Source of the DNA: Akkermansia muciniphila
GTDB taxonomy: Bacteria > Pseudomonadota > Gammaproteobacteria > Burkholderiales > Burkholderiaceae_C
DNA: 46,909 bases
Assembly (NCBI GenBank): GCA_943331105.2
Contig: CALQKH020000019.1
Location: 1 to 46,909, forward strand
Reading direction: 5' to 3'
The first letter of the stretch is position 1. Each line of letters opens with the position of its first letter. A program made the position numbers and the translations under genes. Below, piece by piece: positions 32,480 to 41,562 of this stretch. Under the pieces are notes generated by a model. The model was not told the DNA's origin, searched no databases, and saw only the letters and a program-made list of their open reading frames with translations.

Positions 32480-33241
32480 ATGGAAACAGGCGCAATCACA
32501 CAGTACATCGATGTGGCTCAAATCGTGTTGTACATGTTCTGGGCATTTTTTGCCGGTCTGATTTACTACCTCGTGCGCGAAAGCCACCGCGAGGGCTACC
32601 CCATGGATTCAGGCCGTGAAAACGGCCCCAAGATCCAAGGCTGGCCACCCGTGCCAGAACCAGTGACCTACAAAACCGAGGACGGCCACACCTACCTGTC
32701 GCCCGACCTGAATCGCCCAGATGGCGAGTACAGTGCCAAGCCCATGCATGGCTGGAACGGTGCACCGCTGGAGCCCGTGGGTGACCCCTTGCTGGCGGGC
32801 GTGGGGCCTGGTGCTTGGGCCATGCGTGCCGACGTGCCCGACATGGAACACGGCCACCCCAAAATCGTGCCCATGCGCATTGCCACCGACCACTCCGTGG
32901 CCAAGCGAGACGTGGACCCTCGCGGTCTGCCCGTCTGGGGCGCCGACAAAATCGTTGCGGGCACTGTGGTCGATCTGTGGGTAGACCGCATGGAAATGGT
33001 GTTTCGCTACGCTGAAGTGCAACTGGTCAACTCCGACAAGCGCGTCTTGCTGCCCATGAACTTTGCGCGCATCAAAAAAGATGGTTCGCATGTGCAAGCG
33101 ATTTTGGCGCACCAGTTTGCCAACGTGCCGCAAACCAAATCGAACGAGCAGATCACCTTGCTCGAAGAAGAAAAAATCACCGCCTATTACGGCGCAGGCA
33201 CCTTGTACGCCACCCCTGATCGTCAGGAACCCATCATATGA
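32480..33241 (+). CDS. puhA: Photosynthetic reaction centre H subunit
   Basis: A single-span subunit that caps the cytoplasmic face of the reaction centre and tunes proton transfer to QB. The membrane helix is at residues 11-31 (before VRESHREGYPM), followed by a cytoplasmic domain. It has 253 residues. AAGGAG stands 8 nt before the ATG, the best ribosome site in this region, which agrees with high expression. It overlaps puhB by 4 nt. The L, M and C subunits are not in this window. Confidence 0.97.
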   Translation: METGAITQYIDVAQIVLYMFWAFFAGLIYYLVRESHREGYPMDSGRENGPKIQGWPPVPEPVTYKTEDGHTYLSPDLNRPDGEYSAKPMHGWNGAPLEPVGDPLLAGVGPGAWAMRADVPDMEHGHPKIVPMRIATDHSVAKRDVDPRGLPVWGADKIVAGTVVDLWVDRMEMVFRYAEVQLVNSDKRVLLPMNFARIKKDGSHVQAILAHQFANVPQTKSNEQITLLEEEKITAYYGAGTLYATPDRQEPII

Positions 33242-33894
33242 AAGCCACCCACGAACACGAGTGGGAAGCCGCCCCCGGCCTGCCCAGTGCTTTGCCGCCG
33301 GGCGAGCGCGTGGTCTGGCAGGGCGCACCCGATTGGAAGCGCTTGGCCATTCACGCCTTTCATGTTCGCAAAGTCGCGTTGTACTTTGCGCTGATGTTGG
33401 CCATACAGGCCATCAACCTGACTGCTCCAGAAGGCCAAGTCGACTGGAAACCCATGGTGGTGGCCGCTGGCCTGTACGCCGTGGCACTCGGCTTGCTTTT
33501 GGGCACAGCTTGGTTTTCTGCACGCAGCACGCTTTACACCCTGACCAACAAGCGCGTGGTCATGCGGATTGGCATCGTGCTCACGCTGACTTTCAACCTG
33601 CCCTTCAAACGCATCGCAGGTGCGTCACTCAAAACCCAAGGTGCGGGTACAGGCGACATCGCCTTGGCCTTGCACCCCGAAGACCGCATCGGCTGGGCCC
33701 ACCTTTGGCCGCACCAGCGGGCTTGGTATGTGACGCAACCCCAGCCCACCCTGCGCTGCGTCCCCCATAGCGCGCAAGTCGGCGAGCAGCTGTTGGCCCT
33801 GTGGCGCGCGGAACGTGCAGGCCAAAGCTTGCACTTGGGTGATGCCCCTGTCGGCGAACCCGCGCGCGCACCTAACCAGGGCATGTTGGCATGA
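33238..33894 (+). CDS. puhB: Photosynthetic complex assembly protein PuhB
   Basis: Helps assemble the reaction centre; it is a membrane protein with a PH-like domain. The 218 residues show GERVVWQGAPDWKRLAIHAF, two to three hydrophobic segments (about 40-60 and 68-88), and a soluble region with YTLTNKRVVMRIGI. It sits between puhA and puhC with 4-nt overlaps on both sides. Confidence 0.93.
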   Translation: MKATHEHEWEAAPGLPSALPPGERVVWQGAPDWKRLAIHAFHVRKVALYFALMLAIQAINLTAPEGQVDWKPMVVAAGLYAVALGLLLGTAWFSARSTLYTLTNKRVVMRIGIVLTLTFNLPFKRIAGASLKTQGAGTGDIALALHPEDRIGWAHLWPHQRAWYVTQPQPTLRCVPHSAQVGEQLLALWRAERAGQSLHLGDAPVGEPARAPNQGMLA

Positions 33895-34352
33895 ACACCT
33901 TGCCCAAGCATGGCTGGCAGGTTCACAGCCTGAACCGACCCATGGCCTGGATCGGCGTGATGCTGCTGTCCATGCTCGTGGCTGTGGGCCTGGCCCGCTG
34001 GTCGGGCCTGGACCCGCGCATGCCCGATGCCGCCGTGCAATGGCAACGCGACCTGCAATTTCGTGATCTGCCCAACGGCGACATCGCCGTGCTCGACGTC
34101 AGCACGGGCCAACAGGTGGCCCAGTTCTCAGGTGAGCAAGGCTTTTTGCGAAGCACCCTTCGGGCCTTGGCACGGGAGCGTCAGCGTGAAAACCTGGGAA
34201 AAGAAGCCCCATTTTTATTGATCGGCCGCACCGATGGCCGCATGACTCTGCAAGACCCCAGTACAGGACAACGCATTGACCTCGAATCGTTTGGTCCCAG
34301 CAACGCCGCCGTATTTGCCAGCCTGCGACTGGCTGGCTACAAAACCCCCTGA
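33891..34352 (+). CDS. puhC: Photosynthetic complex assembly protein PuhC
   Basis: A 153-residue single-span membrane protein (helix about 17-38) with a periplasmic domain, characterised by [19 protein letters not shown] and [16 protein letters not shown]. PuhC is needed for efficient reaction centre/LH1 organisation. The position after puhB and the domain pattern are diagnostic. acsF follows after 29 nt. Confidence 0.9.
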   Translation: MNTLPKHGWQVHSLNRPMAWIGVMLLSMLVAVGLARWSGLDPRMPDAAVQWQRDLQFRDLPNGDIAVLDVSTGQQVAQFSGEQGFLRSTLRALARERQRENLGKEAPFLLIGRTDGRMTLQDPSTGQRIDLESFGPSNAAVFASLRLAGYKTP

Positions 34353-34381
34353 CATTGAATCATTCCGTACCGGAGAAACCC

Positions 34382-35464
34382 ATGACCGCCAATGCCGTCC
34401 ACACCATCGAAACCGCTGAAGATGCCAACAAAAAGGCCGTGCACGACGACATGATCAGCCCGCGCTTTTACACCACCGACTTTGCGGCCATGGACCGCAT
34501 CAACATCGAGCCGGTGCGCGCCGAATGGGACCGGATGATGGCCGAATACGAAGGCGACAACAACCACGACCACTTCCAGCGCGACGAAGCCTTTGCCGGC
34601 GAAGTGGCCTCGGGCATGGCCAGCCTCTCGCCCGAAATGCGCCAGGAGTTCATGGACTTTTTGGTCAGCTCACTCACATCGGAATTTTCCGGCTGCGTGC
34701 TTTACAACGAGATCCGCAAAAACGTCAGCAACCCCGACATCAAGCAGCTGATGACCTATCTGGCGCGTGACGAATCGCGCCACGCGGGCTTCATCAACCT
34801 GTCGCTGCGCGACTTCAATTTGGGCATCGACCTGGGCAACTTGAAGCGCACCAAGAAATACACCTTCTTCAAGCCCAAATACATTTACTACGCGACCTAC
34901 TTGTCCGAAAAGATTGGCTACGCGCGCTACATCACCATCTTCCGCCAACTCGAAAAGCACCCCGAAAAACGCTTTCACCCGATCTTCCGCTGGTTCGAGC
35001 TGTGGTGCAACGACGAATTCCGCCATGGCGAATCGTTCGCCCTGATCATGCGCGCCAACCCCAAGCTGCTCAGCGGCGGCAACAAACTGTGGATCCGCTT
35101 TTTCTTGTTGGCTGTTTACGCCACCATGTACGTGCGCGACCACACCCGCCCCATGCTGCACGAGGCCATGGGGCTCGACTCAAGCGAATACGATTACCAG
35201 GTGTTTCGCATCACCACCGAAATCACCAAGCAGGTGTTCCCACTGGCGCTGGACACCGACCACCCCGACTTCCGCCGGGGGCTCGAGCGCTTGTTTGCCA
35301 TTTCGCAAGCCATGGAAAAAGCCAAGGCCCGTGGCGGTCTGGTGGGCAAGCTGCAGCAAGGTGTTTGCGCCGTCAAGGCAGCCGCCACCTTTGCCCGTCT
35401 GTACTTCATGCCGGTGATTGAACAAGACCTGTCGCCCCAGGTCCGCATGGAACCGGCATGGTGA
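34382..35464 (+). CDS. acsF: Aerobic Mg-protoporphyrin IX monomethyl ester cyclase AcsF
   Basis: The oxygen-dependent di-iron cyclase that forms the isocyclic ring of chlorophylls. The EX28DEXRH motif is exact: Glu101, then Asp130-Glu131-Ser132-Arg133-His134; a second metal-binding set is in [10 protein letters not shown]. The ATG at 34382 has GGAGAAA just before it and gives 360 residues. It overlaps puhE by 7 nt. Because O2 is a substrate, pigment synthesis through this enzyme needs oxygen. Confidence 0.97.
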   Translation: MTANAVHTIETAEDANKKAVHDDMISPRFYTTDFAAMDRINIEPVRAEWDRMMAEYEGDNNHDHFQRDEAFAGEVASGMASLSPEMRQEFMDFLVSSLTSEFSGCVLYNEIRKNVSNPDIKQLMTYLARDESRHAGFINLSLRDFNLGIDLGNLKRTKKYTFFKPKYIYYATYLSEKIGYARYITIFRQLEKHPEKRFHPIFRWFELWCNDEFRHGESFALIMRANPKLLSGGNKLWIRFFLLAVYATMYVRDHTRPMLHEAMGLDSSEYDYQVFRITTEITKQVFPLALDTDHPDFRRGLERLFAISQAMEKAKARGGLVGKLQQGVCAVKAAATFARLYFMPVIEQDLSPQVRMEPAW

Positions 35465-36243
35465 CTGAAGTCGTTTGGGCCTGCGTTTTCACGGCACTGT
35501 GCTGGTGGCTCGGCACGGGCGTGATTTTGTGGCTCGACCGGCTGCCTGCGCGCAGCTTCCGTTTCAGCCTCGGCGGCTGGACGGTGCTTTTGGCTCTGAG
35601 TTTTTGGGGCGTGGCCCACAGCATGCAAGAGGTCAGCGTGTTCAACGCCTACCTCGCCTTTGGCAGCGTGATTGTCATGTGGGGCTGGCACGAGCTGGCC
35701 TTTTTGACGGGTTGGATCACCGGCCCTCGCAAAACGCCATTGGACGCGGGTGCCACAGGTTGGCTGCGCTTTGTGCAATCGGTGCAGGTCATGCTCTACC
35801 ACGAGCTGGCCTTGCTGGCCAATTTCGCCGTGCTGTGGTGGATGCAAGAGAGTCAGCCCAGCCATGTGGCCATTTGCACCTTTGCCCTGCTGTGGTGCAT
35901 GCGCCTGTCGGCCAAACTGAACCTGTTCTTTGGCGTGCCGCAAAACGGCGCGCAATACCTGCCTGAGCACTTGGCCTATTTGGCCAGTTATTTCCGCACC
36001 ACCAACGGCATGTCGCTTTGGTTTGTTCTGTCCATGAGCGTGGCCATGGGCACCTGGTTTTGGCTGGTCTGGCTGGCACAACAAGGTGCTGTGGCCATCA
36101 CCACCGGTTGGGTCATGCTGGCCACGCTGCTCGGGTTGGCCATCGTTGAACACGTCATCATGATTTTCCCTTGGCCACTGGAGCGGCTGTGGGGTTGGGC
36201 CATGGGCCAAACCAGCAAACCGGCTTTGACCACACCCCCTTGA
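35458..36243 (+). CDS. puhE: Photosynthetic complex assembly protein PuhE
   Basis: A 261-residue membrane protein with six to seven helices, of the DUF3623 type found only in phototrophic proteobacteria. Features are [38 protein letters not shown] and [20 protein letters not shown]. The precise role is unclear; it affects photocomplex levels in Rhodobacter. Overlap with acsF suggests translational coupling. Confidence 0.92.
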   Translation: MVTEVVWACVFTALCWWLGTGVILWLDRLPARSFRFSLGGWTVLLALSFWGVAHSMQEVSVFNAYLAFGSVIVMWGWHELAFLTGWITGPRKTPLDAGATGWLRFVQSVQVMLYHELALLANFAVLWWMQESQPSHVAICTFALLWCMRLSAKLNLFFGVPQNGAQYLPEHLAYLASYFRTTNGMSLWFVLSMSVAMGTWFWLVWLAQQGAVAITTGWVMLATLLGLAIVEHVIMIFPWPLERLWGWAMGQTSKPALTTPP

Positions 36244-36251
36244 AGGCCCCC

Positions 36252-37835
36252 ATGAACACCCAGACGCCCACGCTCACCCATGCTTACCGCAGCGAAGGTT
36301 TCGGCATTCCAACTGCGCCCAAAGGTCCAGATCTGAGCACCCCAGCGACACTGCGTCAGCGCCCGCTGGCGGTCATCATTGGCAGCGGCTTTGGCGGGCT
36401 GGCGGCGGCGATCCGCCTGAGCGTCAAAGGTTACGAGGTCAAGGTTTTTGAAAAACTCGATGCCCCCGGTGGCCGCGCCTATGTGCACCACCAGGATGGC
36501 TTCACCTTCGATGCTGGCCCCACCATCATCACGGCGCCTTTTTTGCTCGAAGAACTTTGGGCGCTTTGTGGCAAGAATTTTGCAGACGACGTGAAGCTGG
36601 TGGCCATGGACCCCTTTTACCGTGTGCGTTTTGCAGATGGCACCTGGTTTGACTACAACGGCGACGCCGAGCACATGCGCGCCGAAGTGGCCCGGTTTGA
36701 ACCATCAGACCTGCCCGGCTACGAAAGATTTTTAGAAGAAGCCGAGCGCTGCAAAACACTCGGTTTTGAAGGCATGGGCGATATGGCTTTTGACAAAGTC
36801 AGCGACCTGATGGCGGCCATTCCCGACTTCTTGCGCATGGGCGCTTGGCGCAGCCTCTACAGCTTGGTGGCCAAACACATCCGCAACGACAAGCTGCGCA
36901 TCGTGATGAGCTTTCACCCGCTGCTGATTGGCGGCAACCCCTTTGCCGTGACCTGTGCCTACGCGCTCATCAACTCGCTGGAACGCACCTGGGGTGTGCA
37001 CTCGGCCATGGGCGGCACGGGCGCCATCGTCAAAGGCCTGGTGAGCCTGCTGCAAGAGCGCGGTGTACCGCTACGCTGCAACGCACCTGTGACGCAAATC
37101 CGCATTGAAAATGGCCGTGCTTGCGGTGTCGAACTGCAAAGCGGCGAATTCGTGCCCGCCGACATCGTGGTGAGCAACGGCGATACCGCCTGGACCTACA
37201 AAAATCTGGTGGCCCCTGAGCACCGCCGCGTGTGGACCGACCGCAAGATTGCCAACGGCAAATACTCCATGGGCTTGTTTGTCTGGTATTTCGGCACCTC
37301 CAAGCAATACAAAGACGTGCCGCACCACATGATGGTGCTGGGTCCACGCTACCAAGGCCTGCTGCAAGACATCTTTCAAAAGCACAAACTGGCCGATGAC
37401 TTCAGCCTGTACTTGCACCGCCCCACGGCCACCGACCCGTCACTGGCGCCAGAAGGTTGCGACACGTTTTATGTGCTCTCGCCCGTGCCACACCTGGACA
37501 GCGGAACCGACTGGCCCGCCTTTGCCGAGACTTATCGCGCCGCGATTGCAGAGAGTTTGGAGGCCAGCGTGCTGCCAGGTCTGCGCGACTGCATCGTGAC
37601 CAGCAAGGTCAGCACACCGCAAGATTTCCACGACAACTTGTGGTCCTACAAAGGCGCGGGCTTTGGCCTGGAGCCTTTGCTGCTACAAAGCGCCTGGTTC
37701 CGCCCGCACAACCGCAGTGAAGACGTGCCGGGCTTGTTTGTGGTGGGTGCCAGCACGCACCCAGGCGCAGGTGTACCGGGCGTTCTCATGTCGGCCAAAG
37801 CTCTGGAAACGGTGGTGCCCCATGTCAAGGCCTGA
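36252..37835 (+). CDS. crtI: Phytoene desaturase CrtI
   Basis: A flavoprotein that converts phytoene to neurosporene or lycopene by three or four desaturations. The dinucleotide motif VIIGSGFGGLAAAIRLSVKG (41-60) is typical, and HPGAGVPGVLMSAK near the C-terminus is the CrtI signature. A leader of about 35 residues precedes the fold. It has 527 residues from ATG 36252, which has AAGG upstream. It lies 8 nt after puhE and overlaps crtB by 14 nt. Confidence 0.95.
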   Translation: MNTQTPTLTHAYRSEGFGIPTAPKGPDLSTPATLRQRPLAVIIGSGFGGLAAAIRLSVKGYEVKVFEKLDAPGGRAYVHHQDGFTFDAGPTIITAPFLLEELWALCGKNFADDVKLVAMDPFYRVRFADGTWFDYNGDAEHMRAEVARFEPSDLPGYERFLEEAERCKTLGFEGMGDMAFDKVSDLMAAIPDFLRMGAWRSLYSLVAKHIRNDKLRIVMSFHPLLIGGNPFAVTCAYALINSLERTWGVHSAMGGTGAIVKGLVSLLQERGVPLRCNAPVTQIRIENGRACGVELQSGEFVPADIVVSNGDTAWTYKNLVAPEHRRVWTDRKIANGKYSMGLFVWYFGTSKQYKDVPHHMMVLGPRYQGLLQDIFQKHKLADDFSLYLHRPTATDPSLAPEGCDTFYVLSPVPHLDSGTDWPAFAETYRAAIAESLEASVLPGLRDCIVTSKVSTPQDFHDNLWSYKGAGFGLEPLLLQSAWFRPHNRSEDVPGLFVVGASTHPGAGVPGVLMSAKALETVVPHVKA

Positions 37836-38955
37836 ACCCGTAGCCAGCACCGCAACTCACTTGAGCGCCGTGGCCACCCATGCAGCCAATCAGCCCATGG
37901 CGCCCGTGGTGCTGCATGAGCTCGATTTCGATTCGCACGACCTTCAAGCCTGCGTGGCCATGATGCAAGGTGGTTCCAAAACATTTTTTGCGGCCAGCCG
38001 TTTGCTGCCGCCGCGCGTGCGCACCGCTGCGATCGCGCTCTATGCGTTTTGCCGTGTGGCCGATGATTTGGTCGACGAAGCCGCACCGGGCGATACGCCC
38101 TTGGTCGTGTTGAAAGAGCGCTTGGACGCCATCTACAACAGCACGCCTCACGACCATGTCGAAGACCATGCACTGAGCTTGCTGGTGCAGCAATACAAAT
38201 TGCCACGCCATTTGCTCGATGCCCTGATCGAAGGTTTTGCCTGGGATGCTGCGGGTCGGACCTATGACAGCATCGAAGACCTGCACGCCTATGGCGCAAG
38301 GGTAGCCGGCAGCGTGGGTGCGATGATGAGCTGGATCATGGGCCCGCAGAGCATGGACACCCTGGCCCGCGCCTGCGAGTTGGGTGTGGCCATGCAACTC
38401 ACCAACATCGCTCGCGACGTCGGACATGACGCCAGCATTGGCCGCCTGTACCTGCCGCGTCGATGGCTGGTCGAAGCAGGCGTCAATCCTGAAGCATGGA
38501 TGGCAGAGCCCGTTTTTTCACCGGCCATCGCTGGCGTGGTGGCACGCCTTTTGGAAGAGGCCGACCGCCTGTACAAGCAAGCCCACTCCGGCATCGCGGC
38601 CTTGCCGCCAGATTGCCGCGCTGCCATTTGCGCTGCCAGCATGATCTACGCCGAAATCGGTCACCAACTGCGCCGCGATGGCTTGGATTCAGTCAACAAG
38701 CGCACGGTGGTCAGCACCACACGCAAGCTCATGCTGTTGGCCAGCGCCTGGACCCAGGTGCACTGGATCCGCGTGAGCGCGCACACCCCAGAGCCACTGG
38801 AGGCGATCGTGGGCTTGGTGCAAGGCTGCCGCGATGCCGTTCAACAGAAAGGCAACAAGGCTTATTTTCCAAACCGCGCCATGCCCCAGCGCGTGGCCTG
38901 GATGCTCGACCTGCTGGAGCGCCGCGAAGCAGAGCGCCTTGGCCGCAACACATGA
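37822..38955 (+). CDS. crtB: Phytoene synthase CrtB
   Basis: Condenses two geranylgeranyl diphosphates into phytoene. The aspartate-rich motifs are DDLVDE (81-86) and NIARDVGHD (195-203). The ATG at 37822 gives 377 residues; the first 28 are not conserved, so a later start such as Met26 is possible. The order crtI-crtB is classical. The BLUF gene follows after 40 nt. Confidence 0.95.
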   Translation: MSRPEPVASTATHLSAVATHAANQPMAPVVLHELDFDSHDLQACVAMMQGGSKTFFAASRLLPPRVRTAAIALYAFCRVADDLVDEAAPGDTPLVVLKERLDAIYNSTPHDHVEDHALSLLVQQYKLPRHLLDALIEGFAWDAAGRTYDSIEDLHAYGARVAGSVGAMMSWIMGPQSMDTLARACELGVAMQLTNIARDVGHDASIGRLYLPRRWLVEAGVNPEAWMAEPVFSPAIAGVVARLLEEADRLYKQAHSGIAALPPDCRAAICAASMIYAEIGHQLRRDGLDSVNKRTVVSTTRKLMLLASAWTQVHWIRVSAHTPEPLEAIVGLVQGCRDAVQQKGNKAYFPNRAMPQRVAWMLDLLERREAERLGRNT

Positions 38956-38995
38956 ATGCAAACGCCATGACTTGCCCCTCGACACGGAGCGCCTG

Positions 38996-39439
38996 ATGAG
39001 GGTCCCCAGCCACGGCATCAACGTTCGCTTGCTCTACGTGAGTCGCGCTGCAGGCCCGCAGACCACCACCATGACCACCAGCATCCTGTCGCAAGCCCAA
39101 GCGCACAACCAGGCCCAAGGCATCACCGGTGTGTTGTGTCAGGGTCAGGGGTTTTTCTTCCAGGTCATTGAGGGCCAACGCAGTCGGGTCAATGCGCTGT
39201 TCCACAGAATTGCTGCCGATGCACGCCACAAAGACGTGGAGATTCTGCATTACGAAGAAATCAACGAAAGGCGCTTTGGCCAATGGTCCATGGCGCTGAT
39301 CCACTTGTCTGTGGACGACCCCATGGTCAGGTTGCAGCACCCAGACTTTGACCCCTACTCGGCCTCAGGTCCACAGGTCATGAAGCAGATGATGGATTTG
39401 CTGGAAGCGGGTCAGCCGATCAAATTGCCTGAGGGCTAA
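38996..39439 (+). CDS. Short BLUF-domain blue-light receptor
   Basis: A 147-residue single-domain protein of the BLUF family, which binds FAD and senses blue light. The photocycle residues are all present: Tyr14, Asn38, Gln56, Trp97 and Met99. Their spacing equals that of AppA (Tyr21, Asn45, Gln63, Trp104, Met106). The remaining 45 residues form the usual C-terminal helices of short BLUF proteins. ATG 38996 has GGAG at 7-nt spacing; the frame further upstream runs through crtB. It is the last gene of the series starting with bchF. A regulatory partner is not known. Confidence 0.92.
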   Translation: MRVPSHGINVRLLYVSRAAGPQTTTMTTSILSQAQAHNQAQGITGVLCQGQGFFFQVIEGQRSRVNALFHRIAADARHKDVEILHYEEINERRFGQWSMALIHLSVDDPMVRLQHPDFDPYSASGPQVMKQMMDLLEAGQPIKLPEG

Positions 39440-39441
39440 GT

Positions 39442-40707
39442 TCAGCTTGGCCAAACCACTTTGGCCTTGGCCAACATCGCATGCAGCAACACGTTGCAAC
39501 CTGCTTCGATGTGCTCAGGCTTGGCATCTTCAATTTCGTTGTGACTGATGCCATCCTTGCAAGGGATAAAAATCATGCCGCTGGGCGCCAATCGCGCCGC
39601 ATAAATCGCATCATGACCAGCCCCTGAAACCACAGGCATGTGGCTGTAACCCAGATTGACGGTGGCATCCGAAATGGCCGAAATGCATTCCTCATGAAAG
39701 GCTGTTGCAGAAAAACTGGACACCAAGGTCAATTCAACCGACAAGCCCGTGCTGGCTTGCAAGCTTTGGGCGACCGATCTGATCTCATCGGCCATCGCGT
39801 CAACCCCCGCGTCAGTGTTGTTGCGCAAGTCAATGCTGAACTTGACCCGTCCGGGAATGACATTGCGGCTGTTCGGGTGCACATGCACCATGCCCACCGT
39901 ACCCCGGGCGTGCGGAGCATGCTGGTGGGCCGTGCTCACCACGGCTTGCATCAAGTGTGTGGCCACTTGCAGGGCATCCCGACGCAGAGACATGGGGGTG
40001 GGGCCGGCGTGGGCCTCCATGCCTGTGACGGTGCAGTCAAACCAACGGATGCCCAAGGAACCGCTGACCACACCAATGGTCACGCCAGCGTCTTCCAGCA
40101 CCGGGCCTTGCTCGATGTGGGTCTCAAAGTACGCCCCAATGGGGTGCTGGCCCGGCACCTCGGCGCCGATATAACCAATACGCTGCAACTCCTCCCGCAC
40201 GGTTTTACCCTCTTGGTCTTGGGCTTTGTAGGCGTGCTCCAGCGAAAACGCGCCCGCAAAAACACCCGAGCCCATCATCACCGGCACAAAGCGCGAGCCT
40301 TCTTCATTGGTCCAAAAGGCCACCTCGATGGGGGCCTCGGTTTCGATGCCGTGGTCGTTCAGGCAGCGCACCACCTCCAGTCCGGCCAGCACGCCGTAGT
40401 TCCCGTCGAACTTGCCCCCTGTGGGCTGGGTGTCGATGTGGCTGCCGGTCATGATGGGGGGCAAGTCAGGCTGCCGCCCGGCTCTGCGCATGAAGACGTT
40501 GCCGATTTGATCGACCGTGACGGTCATGCCTGCTTCGCGTGCCCAGGCCGTGACCAGGTCACGGCCTTGGCGGTCAAGATCGGTCAGGGCCAAGCGACAG
40601 ACACCGCCTTTTTCGGTGCCACCGATTTGGGCCAACGTCATCAGCGATTGCCACAAACGGTTCGCGTCGATGCGCAGGGAGGGCAAGGTGTCGGGTCTGA
40701 GCTTCAT
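39442..40707 (-). CDS. M20-family amidohydrolase (N-carbamoyl amino acid hydrolase / allantoate amidohydrolase type)
   Basis: A two-metal hydrolase that removes carbamoyl groups, such as from N-carbamoyl-amino acids or allantoate. Metal-binding and family motifs are GSHIDTQPTGGKFDGNYGV, NEEGSRF, THIEQGP and AHAGPTPM, followed by SGAGHDA. It has 421 residues from ATG 40707, which has GGAG at 8-nt spacing; an ATG at 40731 overlapping the regulator stop is possible. It is downstream of a GntR regulator. The neighbour ureidoglycolate lyase suggests allantoate use, but the exact substrate cannot be decided. Confidence 0.87.
   Translation of the reverse strand: MKLRPDTLPSLRIDANRLWQSLMTLAQIGGTEKGGVCRLALTDLDRQGRDLVTAWAREAGMTVTVDQIGNVFMRRAGRQPDLPPIMTGSHIDTQPTGGKFDGNYGVLAGLEVVRCLNDHGIETEAPIEVAFWTNEEGSRFVPVMMGSGVFAGAFSLEHAYKAQDQEGKTVREELQRIGYIGAEVPGQHPIGAYFETHIEQGPVLEDAGVTIGVVSGSLGIRWFDCTVTGMEAHAGPTPMSLRRDALQVATHLMQAVVSTAHQHAPHARGTVGMVHVHPNSRNVIPGRVKFSIDLRNNTDAGVDAMADEIRSVAQSLQASTGLSVELTLVSSFSATAFHEECISAISDATVNLGYSHMPVVSGAGHDAIYAARLAPSGMIFIPCKDGISHNEIEDAKPEHIEAGCNVLLHAMLAKAKVVWPS
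39449..39466 (+). terminator. Hairpin after the BLUF gene
   Basis: GGCCAAA (39449-39455), loop CCAC, TTTGGCC (39460-39466): a perfect 7-bp stem 9 nt after the BLUF stop. It falls inside the last codons of the convergent amidohydrolase gene and has no T-run. It may end or trim the long photosynthesis transcript. Confidence 0.35.
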
Positions 40708-40727
40708 GGGGTGATCTCCAGCGGGGT

Positions 40728-41534
40728 TCATTCGGGGTTGTCCCGGTAGGCTTGAAAGACATCGCGTAATTGTCGGCGAGGGGCTGCTGGATCCGTCAAG
40801 GACTGCTCCAGCTCGTTGAGGTGTTTGCGCATTTCAGCGCCAGCCGCTGCAGGATTCTTTTGCAGGGCCGCAATCAAGTCGACATGGCGGTGGGCCACAC
40901 ACACTTGCCCCCCTTGGCGTTTGAAACGCGACATGAGCAATGAGGTGGTCGGCAGCAAGCCATTGAGCCAACGTGACAAGACCGGGTTGCCATGCATCTG
41001 CGCCATGGCTTGGTGAAATTCACCTGAAAGACGAATCGCCAGTGCATGTTCGCCTTGCCGATCGGCCTCGGTTTCATGGGTGGCCAAATCTTGCAAGGTC
41101 TGCAATTGCTCGGCGCTGAGTCGCCCGGCCAGTTGCCTGGCCACTTCGCACTCCACCACCCTACGGGCATCAAAAACACTGCCCGCATCCTCCAGGCTGG
41201 GAATAGGGACACGGGCCCCTCGGTTGTGCAGCAATTCAATCACCTGCTCTTGCGCCAGACGCTGCAAGGCCTGACGCACCAAGGTACGTGACACGTTGAA
41301 CTGCTCAGCCAACTCTTGCTCGCGCAAGCGCTCGCCAGGGGACAGTCGGCGCTCCAGAACGGCCTGATAAATCGCCTCATACACCCGATCAGCACCTGTG
41401 CTGGGCACCCCTGCACGCGCTTCGGGAACACTTGAGTCCTCAGGGATGACGGCCAACCCTGTCAAGGTCTGAATGGGCTTGTCAGGCTTGGTTTTGCGAG
41501 GCAGCGGAACGCCCATTCGACGATCATCTGTCAT
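40728..41534 (-). CDS. GntR/FCD-family transcription regulator
   Basis: A winged-helix regulator with a C-terminal FCD ligand-binding domain. The DNA-binding part is at about 49-115 (RLREQELAEQFNVSRTLVRQ, then ALQRLAQEQVIEL), followed by an all-helical FCD domain. The 268-residue form has about 48 residues before the domain; the true start may be further in (Met7 or later). It is divergent from the ureidoglycolate lyase gene and upstream of the amidohydrolase, so it probably controls this catabolic set. Confidence 0.88.
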   Translation of the reverse strand: MTDDRRMGVPLPRKTKPDKPIQTLTGLAVIPEDSSVPEARAGVPSTGADRVYEAIYQAVLERRLSPGERLREQELAEQFNVSRTLVRQALQRLAQEQVIELLHNRGARVPIPSLEDAGSVFDARRVVECEVARQLAGRLSAEQLQTLQDLATHETEADRQGEHALAIRLSGEFHQAMAQMHGNPVLSRWLNGLLPTTSLLMSRFKRQGGQVCVAHRHVDLIAALQKNPAAAGAEMRKHLNELEQSLTDPAAPRRQLRDVFQAYRDNPE

Positions 41535-41535
41535 G

Positions 41536-41559
41536 ATGACTACTTGGTAAACGAGTCAT
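41536..41559. promoter_or_regulatory. Palindrome between divergent gntR-type and lyase genes
   Basis: ATGACT (41536-41541) and AGTCAT (41554-41559) form a perfect 6-bp inverted repeat with 12 bases between; 16 of 24 positions are symmetric. It fills nearly the whole 28 bp between the two start codons. It is a likely operator for the GntR-family protein. Confidence 0.55.
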
Positions 41560-41562
41560 TTC

